Shown one piece after another: positions 1 to 9,786 of a DNA stretch of 64,000 nucleotides. Origin of the DNA: Xiphophorus maculatus (lineage: Eukaryota > Chordata > Actinopteri > Cyprinodontiformes > Poeciliidae); contig NC_036450.1 in NCBI RefSeq assembly GCF_002775205.1, positions 9,590,979-9,654,978 of the forward strand, written 5' to 3'. Each line of letters opens with the position of its first letter. Position 1 is the first letter of the stretch. Below the pieces are notes generated by a model. It made no database searches, was not told the origin of the DNA, and saw only the letters and a program-made list of their open reading frames with translations. The translations under genes and the position numbers were made by a program.

Positions 1-66
1 AAGCTGACTGACATGCTGGTGAGGGAATTCAGCCATTTGATTCAGGTGTGTTGGAAAAGTGATGCA
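1..66. repeat. Edge fragment of a teleost interspersed repeat
   Basis: The first bases resemble an inner part of the repeat found complete at 9090-9298 and, in the opposite orientation, at about 63160-63300. Shared blocks are a stretch resembling GAGGGAATTCAGCCATTTGA and then CAGGTGTGTTGG. The rest of the copy would lie left of the window. Assignment is by eye only. Confidence 0.45.
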
Positions 67-613
67 GGAATGTTAACAGAGAAGCTCTTGAGGCCTGAAT
101 TTAGGCACCTTCAATCATTGGAGCATTGTGACGAGGTTGTCTTTTTAAGTATTCCTTCATAAAGAAAAGCTTAAATATTACTAATAAGATGTTAATGGTC
201 ATTTTAATTTAGATATATTTCAGATAAACTGAAGCAGCTGTCTTGGTGATCAATAAAATTGAAGAAAAATGTGTGTAAGCTTCACCACATTTTAACACAC
301 CAGGACAGTGGCTGCATAGCCAGAAGCAGTTTCCATGCTACTGCAGTGCAGGTGAAAAAAAAATCCTTTGATAAAATTTGTCCTTTCTTAACTGGCATCA
401 AAGAGTGTGTCAAATCCAGCCGTCCTGTGGAATTTATGTCATGCGCTCTTTTATGCCAGCAGGCAGAAATATTATCATGTTTATATTCTCATCTTGTATC
501 AACTTGGTAAGGACAAGCGTGACTATAGAAAGTGAGACAAGAGCTGACTACCAATGACCACACCATAATGCTGGCCTGGTAGCCCTGTCAGAGTAATATG
601 TACAAATCTTCCA

Positions 614-649
<36 letters not shown>

Positions 650-1057
650 TAGATGCATATAAACTAGTCATATTCTTGACTGGGAATATATTTCTTTAAC
701 CTATGTCTGGTATGTATTAGTTACTGTATATCATAAGTTGAGAATTTGCAGGAATCAGGATACCTCTGATAAGAGAATACATATTGGATAAAGAGTCTAA
801 TATACAGGTACGAGCAATTTTTTGTGAATAGATTGATGTATTTTAACAACTACACTTATTTTCAGTTACAGTAATATTAAAATTAGATGGGAAATATATG
901 CAACATACAAAGAACCGATTCTGTTTTTCCAATTTGTCTTCAAATATTTTCAAAGACATGATATGATACTAGGATACCTAGGAAACTTATTTTTTTGTCA
1001 AGTATAAAAATGTGTAAGAACAAAACAAAAAAAAACATTACCAATCTCTCAAACGTC
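67..1057. other. AT-rich intergenic DNA downstream of arpc3
   Basis: No coding exon is recognised here. The only clear structure is a dinucleotide AT microsatellite at 618-647. The right end borders the arpc3 polyadenylation region. Short open frames in this stretch show no family resemblance or splice context. Confidence 0.6.
618..647. repeat. (AT)15 microsatellite
   Basis: An uninterrupted AT dinucleotide run of about 30 bases is visible directly. It is likely to be length-polymorphic. Confidence 0.95.
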
Positions 1058-1063
1058 TTTATT
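1058..1063 (-). terminator. arpc3 polyadenylation signal (distal candidate)
   Basis: TTTATT on the plus strand is AATAAA on the transcribed strand, about 135 bases after the arpc3 stop. A second copy at 1169-1174 lies only about 25 bases after the stop. The distal one gives a more usual 3' untranslated length, but which is used cannot be told from sequence. Confidence 0.5.
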
Positions 1064-1197
1064 GTATTACACACCAGCCCAATATGATCAACATCCAGAC
1101 AAGTGAACATATAATTTTATTTTTTTAAGTCAAACAGTATAAAATTTCAACAGAAAATCAAAACTTGCTTTATTGCAGTCTCTGTGTCCCTTTTGGT

Positions 1198-4100
1198 TCA
1201 CTGTCCAGGAGCAGAGAGACTTTTGTTCATGAACTGCTTCTTCACAAAGCAGAGCCACCACTAAAAAACAAAAACACAAACACAGATTAGGACAAACACT
1301 GGCATTCTTAAATTGTACTATTTTATTGATGGGCTAAAAGTCTACACAGTCTTTCAATTGAAATATTACACAAAGAGCTGTTTAACATGATTACGTAAAG
1401 GACTCAATGTATGGACAAAGCTGGCAAAATGATTTTATTGTACCAATTTTAATTAACATCAAAACTGCATTAGAGACTTCAAACAGTGCTGTTTAACATA
1501 AAAAGTGATCTATATGAATTTGGTATCCTCTCAAGTATTTCAGTAACACAAAATTCCAAAGTACAAAATTTGAGTTCTCATGATATAAAGCTCTTTACTT
1601 TTATTACAGAAAGAAAACAACGGTATATATTTAAAATCAAAAGGGAAGTATATTGGTTTGTAAGCAGGAAAACAGCAGCATTTAAAATATCTGCTTTAGT
1701 CATTTCATCTTATGACATCATAAATTTAGAGCCAGAATAACCAGCCTTTCCTGTCTACTTTGTCTAGTTTCAGGGCTGACCTGCAGAAAGTGACCACATT
1801 CTAGCCTATGCTGAAAGTTTAGTCACACAAGAAACTGCAGGACACCAAAACACAGAGAGCCTGCCTAGCTTTTCAAATTGCAGCCCCGCTGGAAAAAAGC
1901 TAATACATGTCTACTCTTTTTTTGGTCTTTGGCCCATCTTATTTTGGGTGTTTTTTTTTCCTACCTGAGTCCATCTCTGCTAATAATGTATTATATGAGC
2001 TGAACAACTAGCCTCTCATTTAGTGAAAAATCAGAAAAAAAATGTTAATGAAGAGTCAAAAGAAGCACTAAAACACCTTTCTTTGGCATCTGGAGAATTT
2101 TAATATTTTCACAGCTACTGCAGCAACAGACTGAATCATATATTTAATAAGGTAAACTTTGACACCAGAAAGAAAATTCAAATAAATCAAAAGTATGAGA
2201 CTTACCTTGCTGGGTTTGTCTGTTTGCGGGTCAAACACACGATCACATAGCCTTAAACCGGTCTCCTGGCGAAGCTGCTGCAGGTACGCCCTCATTGTCT
2301 CTGAGACGGAAGAATTCATTAATTTATTGTGTTCAAAACCATTATTTGCAGTGCCAACTTAAATTTTTCTGTTATTGTTTAGACTGTTACACAGGAACTT
2401 TTAAACTAATCAAGGTGTATGCTCCCTGCCTTTAAACAGCAGCAGAACATCTCCACCAGTGTTAAAACCTCAACACAAACAAGCTTACGCTTGTCACAAT
2501 ATTAAAGCTCTCTCTCACCGTCCTCCTGCTTGTTTCCGGGCTTGGCATACATAGCATTAAGAGGGAAGCCAGGTTCTCCAGGAATGGGAAAGTTTGTGAT
2601 ACCCAGAGTGTACATCTCCTTTTCTCCTTGGCTCCTAGAGCTGCACTGCAAGATTTATACATAATCCCAAATCATCAATTTTAACGTGTCCAAATTCATT
2701 TAAATCACACTCCTTAAAGTGTGCAAGAACATAAAAAAAATACAAAGGCTTGTCATATTCTGTTCAAGACACAACTACTTTAATGGAAACATTAAGTGCT
2801 ACTATATATTTAAAACATCAGGCTCCAAGAACTGGTCATGCTGCACAGTAAAAATTTACCTTCTGTAGCTTCTTTAGGCATTCAGAGATGTAGAGTGTAA
2901 CATAGATCAGTGTCCTGTCAGCCTCATTCTGAAAAACAAGTTTATATAACTTAATTATTATTAAAAACTAATGATGTAGAGCTGCACAATATAATGTATC
3001 GCAATAGCAGTGTGTGTGCAATACTGCAATTGCAAGGAAGAGCTTGGATGCAGGTTTTAATATCACCTCAAACTTTTCTTGCCAAAAATATATTTGCTCA
3101 ATAGGAAGGATTTTCATCTCCGTTTTACAAGCATTCAACATAGATCCTGCCAACTGAGATGCTCCAGCTTAAGCATCTCAGTTGGCATGTGGTGATGGAC
3201 AATAAAAAGTGAGGATAAATCCATTATCACCACAATATTTAAGGGTTGCATGAGTTTAATTTACTATCTCATGCAGCCCAACAATTTTCCATGCTGTATG
3301 CACCGCACAGAAAAATGTTAAACACAGAAAAAGAGTTAAACCCTCAGAGGCAAAAGTCAGACTGTTGTACACTAAATTGCAAGACAACAGCCTCTTAGTT
3401 TGGTTTTGTAAAAGAGTTAAATCCTCAAAAATAAAACATTTTCTTACATGTAGATTGTAGAATAATAAAACTTGCAGGACCAGTGAATGAATCTGTAATA
3501 TAAAGTAAGCTATTCTGGTGACAAATGTTTCTACTTCAGGATTCCAATGAATATAACTACTCAAGGGTGACAAGCACGACAGAAAAGGTTCAATGATGAT
3601 GCATGCCTTTAAAAATCCAAAGCAACTCCTACAGGACTGTGTTGTTAAAAAGGTACAAGATAAAGCAAGCCAGGGCATGTGGAGAAACATGAAATACTCA
3701 GCTGCTGCAAGACAAAGATAACCGCGGCACAAGCTGCGTGCGTCACTATTGAGCTCTATTTGGTTACAATTTCCAAAATTATCTTAAGTGTTTTTGGGAT
3801 ATATAGCTCTTTGTCTGTGTCTTTTAAAGTCCCTAACCTCATTGTATAGTTTTAGGAAAATAGAGAGTTAATCAACAATATTACAGTGTCAAGAGTGCAT
3901 AAAGGTTCATAATTAAACTTTGTTGTGATTTCTTACCTTGATTTCATAATTCTTAAAGAAAACATTGGCCTTGAAGTAGTAGATTGCTTCATCTATGATG
4001 TCAGAATCTATGCCTGGAATAATAAAAACAAATGTTTTCATTAGACATATTATCCCATTTCTTATACAAATCTTTGTTTTAGTACTGATCACCATTGAAT

Positions 4101-4827
4101 CACTAGAAAATGACTCAATTACGTATACAGATGTCACAACTGTACAATTATGAGACGTATAAATCAAAATGCAGAAGTTACAGGGAAAGGTACCACTTTA
4201 GTTTGCATTCTTCAGACCATATAAGGAAGTGAAGCTCAGTCATGAATCAGGAACTCAATGCATGCAACAACAACGCACAACTCTGCAGAACGCCTAAGAC
4301 TGTGTGGATACGTTTTTAAAAAAAAAAAAACAAAAAAACAAGGATGAAGGAACCCTCACCGTCTCCTCTTGCTGGTCCCTTGAACTGTGTTTTGACTGGA
4401 AGCAGGGCCATGTTTCCCACCAGCCTGGTTTCAGGGACCATCAAGCTTGAGTGATAAGCCTGAAGAAGAAAAAAAAAAGAGAAGCCCTGTCATTTTTGTC
4501 GAGTACGTTTGTTAATTTATAGTCCCCTGGAATAAGCACGGCTTTTCATCGATGGCAATAAACGTTGTATATACGTGTATATAACATGCTAAACTTATTA
4601 AAAACAGTACAATGACAGAGATGAATTTGTGTACTGTCGCGAGTCAGCCACTAGCAGCTATGAAGCGAATGCTAAAGTAGCTAGCGTACTGTGCTAGATT
4701 TGTCTCGAGAGCTAATGTTAAAAGGAGATTCAACATATAGTTGCGTATTTCTAGAGAGTCTTGGCTCCTAACAGTGAACTGAAAGCTTATATTTGTCGTT
4801 TATCGCACAGGATATACTCACCGGCAT
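1198..4827 (-). CDS. arpc3: Actin-related protein 2/3 complex subunit 3 (ARPC3, p21-Arc)
   Basis: ARPC3 is the p21 subunit of the seven-protein Arp2/3 complex, which nucleates branched actin filaments in the cytoplasm. Seven coding exons on the minus strand, in transcript order: 4827-4822, 4459-4360, 4013-3937, 2928-2860, 2645-2519, 2300-2206 and 1260-1198. All introns are GT-AG, and the joined frame is open for 178 codons, the length of the human protein. The first exon codes only Met-Pro. Exon 2 begins [20 protein letters not shown], exon 3 has [19 protein letters not shown], exon 6 has [17 protein letters not shown] and the last exon starts [15 protein letters not shown]. These match vertebrate ARPC3 nearly throughout. 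The gene sits close downstream of gpn3 in the same direction: gpn3 stops at 5348, about 520 bases before the arpc3 ATG. Nothing looks damaged. Confidence 0.97.
3148..3187. repeat. 16-bp perfect inverted repeat, 8-base loop
   Basis: Arms 3148-3163 and 3172-3187 are exact reverse complements (TGCCAACTGAGATGCT and its complement). The element lies in the 1-kb arpc3 intron between the exons at 3937 and 2928. No target duplication or longer terminal repeat was found. Confidence 0.9.
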
Positions 4828-4920
4828 ATTGAATGAAATATAAATCCAACTGCTCAGCAGGAAAAACGCACAGGCACCCCCGAAGCCTCTGCTTCCGCTT
4901 GTTCCACCCTTCAGCTTTAC

Positions 4921-4960
4921 AGGAAGTGGCCACGTGTCGTGTTGCGTTGCAGCCACGTGG
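4921..4960 (-). promoter_or_regulatory. Likely arpc3 core promoter: ETS-like site and two CACGTG E-boxes
   Basis: About 100-130 bases upstream of the arpc3 ATG lie an AGGAAGTG ETS-type motif (4921-4928) and two CACGTG palindromes (4931-4936 and 4954-4959). E-boxes of this kind bind USF/MAX-family factors. There is no clear TATA box, as is usual for a housekeeping gene. Function is inferred from motif and position only. Confidence 0.5.
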
Positions 4961-5078
4961 TGGCGCTCACAAGCTCTTTTTTCCCCCCACATGAACACGT
5001 ATTCATGTCTACGTCTCTCCCCCCCACACACGCACATTAAAAAACACGGGCAAGTTGTCTGTGTGGTGTATGAAATAT

Positions 5079-5084
5079 TTTATT
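5079..5084 (-). terminator. gpn3 polyadenylation signal candidate
   Basis: TTTATT on the plus strand reads AATAAA on the gpn3 strand, about 265 bases after the stop codon and about 250 bases before the arpc3 ATG. The two genes are thus tightly packed. Confidence 0.5.
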
Positions 5085-5347
5085 TTAAATATATATATTT
5101 TCTTTTTAAATCTATAATAAAACAACCAACGAAAAGTCAAAGATTTACATGTGTACATCACTCTAAAATAACAGAACATGAAACTGAGGTTCCTTTAAAT
5201 TGTATAAGTTATTTAAAAGAAGAAACAAAATACTTTCATGCAAGTCCAGTCAGTTTTTTCAAATATTCATGCAATGAATATCCAGCATTAAAGTTGAACT
5301 TCATTCATGGCAAGTCATCTTTCCACTTCAGGGAAGTGAAGTTGTCC

Positions 5348-8058
5348 TCAGCTGCTGACTTTGTCTTGAAAGATCTCGTCATAATTTAGGTTGGACTGCT
5401 CTTCGTCAACTTCCTGTCAATAGGGAAAGCATAAAAGTCATGATTATATATAAACACACACACAATGCCTTGCATAATTATTCGTACAACCTTGACTTTT
5501 TTCACATTTTATTGCATTGCTACCATAAACTTAAATGTAATTTACTCGACTTTTTGTTTTTAAGTATGGTAACTGTAAACCTGCATGTCCACATGAGCTG
5601 ACAGTTAACCAAGCACCACTCCTTTCAGAGAACCAGCTAAAATGTATTCGGTAACACTAAGAGCCCCAATTTGAACTGTCTAGCCTGAATGCAAAATACC
5701 ATGTTGGAAGGGAAGATGGATGAAGCTAAATACAGGGCAAACCTTTAAGAAAACGCAACACTTGAAAGTTTCAGAACCATGCATTCTTTTTTCGTTCCAA
5801 ATTAATATACTACTTTGCCTTGGTCTACTGCCTTTGGACACAAATGTTAAAAGCTCAAAGGCTGTGAATTCTATATTGTTCTGGAGCAAACATCACTGCA
5901 CAGTGACACTGATCCAAAGCTCTATTGCAAGGAACTGTGTAATAATTATTCAGTTTCAGTAAGCATCCAATGTTTTGTTTTGTCATTTTACCTTAGGCTC
6001 CTTAACCTCCAGGTCCTCTCCATACTGTATGGAGAAGTCAATGTGCTGCAGAACTATGTTTATCCCCTCCTCATCTGTACGGTCAAAAGGCAGGAATCTT
6101 ACCATGCTGTAGTCATCTATCTGGAGACATAAACAATCTTAGTTTTCTGAATATAAACTACAAGAATCGCATTAAACACCAAAACTAGGACTCTACTTAC
6201 CAAACCACAAATTGCTTTAGTAAGCTTTTTGAACTTCTTGCTTCTGAAAGTGTCAGAGTTATCTTCCATCATGGAGTACATGTCTGGATCCAAGTACCTT
6301 GTAAATATATAACAAAATATTTTAAAACTCAGTATGAAGAGAAGGAACAGCAAGGTTCATAACAAAGCAGATAATGTACTGTCGTAAATCTGATAAATAA
6401 AATGCAGCCTCATTGAAGTTGGCAAGCATTCAGTGTTTAATTCTTACTAACTTACTTTTCAATTTCCTTCTTAGCTTTTGGAGCAAGCAGGTCCATTTTT
6501 GTCATGACATTTACTTGAGGAATTTCTAATGACACCATTGCACTGAGGGCCGCCATAACTCCAGAGATGAACTTCAGTGCAAGACAACAGAAACATCAGT
6601 GCATATTGAAAGTAAGGTAGGTTCATTTGAATATTGCTTCAGCAAAAAAAACAAGAAAAAAGACCACAGAGGAAGTTACCTTAAAAGACTCGACCATAAA
6701 CTGTGAATCAACCAAAAAGACCCCGCAAACCCGAAACTCCCACTGCTGGAGCTGTTCCACCAGTTGCCTCATCACAGGGAGGTGTGTGTAAAGTTCAATC
6801 TGACCTGGTAAAGTGTGAGAAGAGTTGCATCAGTCATGCATAGCTGACACTTTTCCATAAATAACAGCTAAGGTGGATCTAAGAACTGCACAGACTCTTA
6901 TTAAAATGGCATATTTTCAGTATATACACGTGACCAAGTTCAATAGCTGGTAAACGTTTTCCAACCTACACATATCCTGTAAAAATTCTAATGAAACAGA
7001 AATAAATCTAAAATTTCAGTAAAAAAGTTTCCACCACCGTGTTTTATTGTACTTTTGTTCTAAGCGTACTTTTGAAATGGCTTAATGGTTCAAGCTAGGT
7101 CTGATCAGAACATATTCTCCTACAGGTTTTGGGCAGATTTAAGAGAGACTTTAATAGTTTCTTTGGAAGAAAAGGATTGAGTTTTGCAGCTCTATTGCTG
7201 ATATATAGAGAATATAAAACATTATTGTTACTCCTACAACATAAAAAGTACTTGCAAGAAATTCAAGCAGCTAGTTCAGTGTCGCTGCTTTCCTTGTCAG
7301 TTTCCATCTTTTCTTCCCATTTCACATGAACATTGATTTTAAAAAACACTGTGCTTTGAAATTAAATTAGTTATTTAAATAAACTCTAACCTAATAAAGT
7401 CTCCACATTCATTAAAACTTGAATCCAACGCAGAACATTTACCTGGGCAATCAAACAATATGTAGTCATCTTCTACGTGGCCCAGGCTTTCCTCCAGCCA
7501 GTCAAAGTTGTTGGCAAAGTACTCCATACAGAAGACCAGGCCTCCATTAGGGCCAAATCTCAGAGAGTTATCCTCCATTACGTCATCCACCTGAATGAGT
7601 TCACGGATGTCTGAGAAAACAGAAACAGAACATAGCTTACAACGAGGTGTGTTAAATATATTATGGCACTAACATTTTCCTAGTTTAATTTAATTCATAT
7701 TTCCTTGGTAATGTGTATTCCTGTTAGACATCCATCCAAAGTAAAACTTACCTGCCATAACAGGGTAATTAAAATACTCTGCAGCAGGGTCCAGGTTCAC
7801 CACGTGAACTGAGCGGTTTAACGACTCTGCGTGCTGAACCATGGTGGAGCAGTAGGTACTCTGAAATAACAATAATAATTTAAAAAAAACTGTATTACAA
7901 AGACTAACATATTTCACTTTTGTGTAGAAGACAGGAAAGCCTCACGCCGCATCACAGCATGTTAGCCGAACAACATAGCACAACCTCTCACTACAGACCA
8001 GGAAAGTTACCTTGCCGCTTCCAGCTGGGCCCATAACTAACTGTGCATAACGAGGCAT
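5348..8058 (-). CDS. gpn3: GPN-loop GTPase 3
   Basis: GPN3 is a small GTPase that pairs with GPN1 and is needed for assembly and nuclear import of RNA polymerase II. Eight coding exons in transcript order: 8058-8011, 7860-7752, 7610-7443, 6804-6680, 6571-6456, 6297-6201, 6120-5992 and 5413-5348. All introns are GT-AG; the joined frame is 285 codons against 284 in human. The N-terminus [18 protein letters not shown] carries the P-loop, split by intron 1. Exon 3 holds the family-defining GPN in RFGPNGGL and ends in DCPG of the G3 region; exon 5 holds TKMD (G4). The C-terminus is acidic, then [12 protein letters not shown]. The ATG follows a short leader and begins exactly where the family does. 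The gene is head to head with rnf170 and just upstream of arpc3. In human, GPN3 and ARPC3 are also neighbours on chromosome 12. Confidence 0.97.
5466..5570. repeat. Probable Tc1-like terminal fragment in the last gpn3 intron
   Basis: The stretch around 5480-5560 (tail with TTTTTTCACATTTTATTGCA, then CATAAACTTAAATGTAAT) resembles the end of a common teleost Tc1-like element whose other fragments occur at about 31333, 45600 and 55770. It is short and decayed. Identification rests on remembered consensus. Confidence 0.4.
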
Positions 8059-8460
8059 TTTCTACCTCTGGAGAAGTCCGCTCAAGAGAAGTTCACCTTT
8101 TCTTATAATCCACGATAGCTTACTACAGTTTGGACACCGCTGTATTTGTGTGACTACTTCTTCGTTCGAGGATACCACGCTGTATGCACCGCTATTGCCA
8201 CCTAGTGCTTAAATTGTGAATTATCATTCTTTGATAAAGAAGCGTATTTCAAGGTTCAGTTTTAATGTTATGTTTAACTGGGTAATAATAACTCCATAAA
8301 AAATGATCATGTTATTAAGTATATATTTATAAGGCAGGATTAAGATTGCACTGAGCTTGCGATCCGCCATAATAGAAAAGAAGAAGATTGCACTGACATT
8401 CCATCGGTGATCTGTCGTGATACGACAGCTCTCACTCCAGCACACTAGGCGGCGGTAATA
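8059..8460. promoter_or_regulatory. Shared gpn3/rnf170 bidirectional promoter region
   Basis: The gpn3 ATG (8058, minus) and the probable rnf170 leader exon (about 8460-8656, plus) diverge from this short interval. It contains a CTCF-like site at 8196-8208 (minus strand GCACTAGGTGGCA) and a second weaker match near 8440. No TATA box is obvious. A bidirectional promoter is an inference from spacing. Confidence 0.5.
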
Positions 8461-8656
8461 CATTCCAATAATAAGAATCTAACAAAGAGAATGAGGAAGC
8501 AGAGTGAGCTGCTATCAGCTGTCCATGCAAAGATATGTGATATGGTCACTTGGCTAACTTACTAAAATACATAATAAAATGCCTGGACAGGGCGAATGGA
8601 CTTGACAGGTTACGGTTGCAGAGAGATATTCGGGTAAAAGTAGGCTTCTTATTGGT
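8460..8656 (+). other. Probable rnf170 5' untranslated exon
   Basis: A donor-like TTATTG|GTAAGTACCG occurs at about 8656, and the first coding exon opens at 9724 after a good acceptor (CATTGTTGCAG). An untranslated first exon ending at this donor would fit. Its 5' end is unknown. Transcript data would be needed to fix it. Confidence 0.45.
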
Positions 8657-9089
8657 AAGTACCGTCTCGGTGTAAGTTCAGCTTGTAATTTATATTTTAA
8701 CGTTTTGAGTTATGTTGCTTAAGTAAAACTTTGTAGCTATTTGACTCTTTCACAGCTACTGTGTAGAGATGCTTAGATAGTTTAAAAAATAACAACCTAA
8801 TTTTCTCATTCCTTGGCGTTTAAACTCCTCTGAGCTTATGAAAACGAAACGTTCAAGGCTTACCAAGCATCTTTACTACTCTCAAGCGTTACATGGCTTT
8901 TTGCTAACGAGCCAACCCCAGTACACTTATTTTAGTTTCGAAAAATATAATGTCGGCCTTGGTGTTCAGTGAGCCTGTCAATGACGCAACCATTAAAATA
9001 CTTCTTAACAATCTAGCCCCCATTTTGTTTTGACATGAAACTCGGTATGCGATTAAAGTGTTGTTCGTTCCTGGAATTACACTAAAACA

Positions 9090-9298
9090 CAGATGTCAAA
9101 CTCGAGTCCTCAAGGGCCGCTGTCCTGCAACTTTCAGATGTGCATCTGCAGCACCACACCTGAATAGAATAATTAGGTCATTAAGGCTCTGGAGAACTTA
9201 TCTACCCAAGGAGGAGGTAATTAAGCCATTTCATTCCAGTGTTTTGTACCTGTGGCACATCTAAAAACTGCAGGACAGACTGGAATTTGACACCCCTG
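9090..9298. mobile_element. Non-autonomous hAT-like MITE with 8-bp target duplication
   Basis: The left end CAGATGTCAAA and right end TTTGACACCCCTG are imperfect inverted termini. Flanking 8-mers CTAAAACA (9082-9089) and CTAAAAAG (9299-9306) agree at six of eight positions, which fits the 8-bp duplication of hAT elements. The 209-bp body has no coding capacity and belongs to a very common teleost repeat. It sits in the leader intron of rnf170. Related partial copies are at 1-66 and about 63160-63300. Confidence 0.65.
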
Positions 9299-9726
9299 CT
9301 AAAAAGTATTGTCGTTATATTGCGACAATACCTTTAAGGTTAACTCTGCTTATAATGTAAGCAACCCTTCCAGTTCGTCCTTTCAATTTTTTTTAATAAA
9401 ATGTATGCATTGCAACAAGAATTCATTAAAATGTTAAGTTTGACACAGAGGTGGCTAAATGTTTTATGAAGCCATGAGCGCAACTTAATTTGGGTCCCCA
9501 CCCTTAGTTAAATCCAGCAGCTGCTGGGGGGCCACTCACCTACATTTCCTTTTGTATTTTCATACTTAACTTTTGCTTTCTGCATCTTACATTCTAGTTG
9601 TTCTGAAAATGTAATTTTTCTGCTTGTTACAAATGTGATATGATTCCTTGATTTAAATAAAAGTGTCAAAAGAAAACCGTGAAGACGGTAACCTACACTT
9701 TCCTCTCGTGTTCATTGTTGCAGGCT

Positions 9727-9786
9727 ATGAGTGTGGATAATGGAGGTTGGTCAAGGTGGGGACTTGGACTACCTGATCCAAGATGA
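9727..9786 (+). promoter_or_regulatory. Overlapping upstream ORF at the rnf170 start
   Basis: The first ATG of the rnf170 start exon is at 9727, thirteen bases before the family-matching ATG at 9740 and in another frame. It opens 19 codons (begins MSVDNGGW) and stops at 9786, inside the main coding region. Such an overlapping uORF usually lowers translation of the main product; here that is inference. Confidence 0.6.

Noticed and set aside
3256-3732. 158-codon open frame on the minus strand
   Set aside because: It lies inside an arpc3 intron between well-supported exons, with no family resemblance; its composition fits AT-rich intronic DNA.
4934-5389. 151-codon open frame on the plus strand
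   Set aside because: It runs antisense through the arpc3 promoter and the gpn3 3' end, has no recognisable domain and ends within gpn3's last exon.
9301-9332. Small hairpin GTATTGTCG / CGACAATAC
   Set aside because: Only nine paired bases; not distinguishable from chance in a window of this size.
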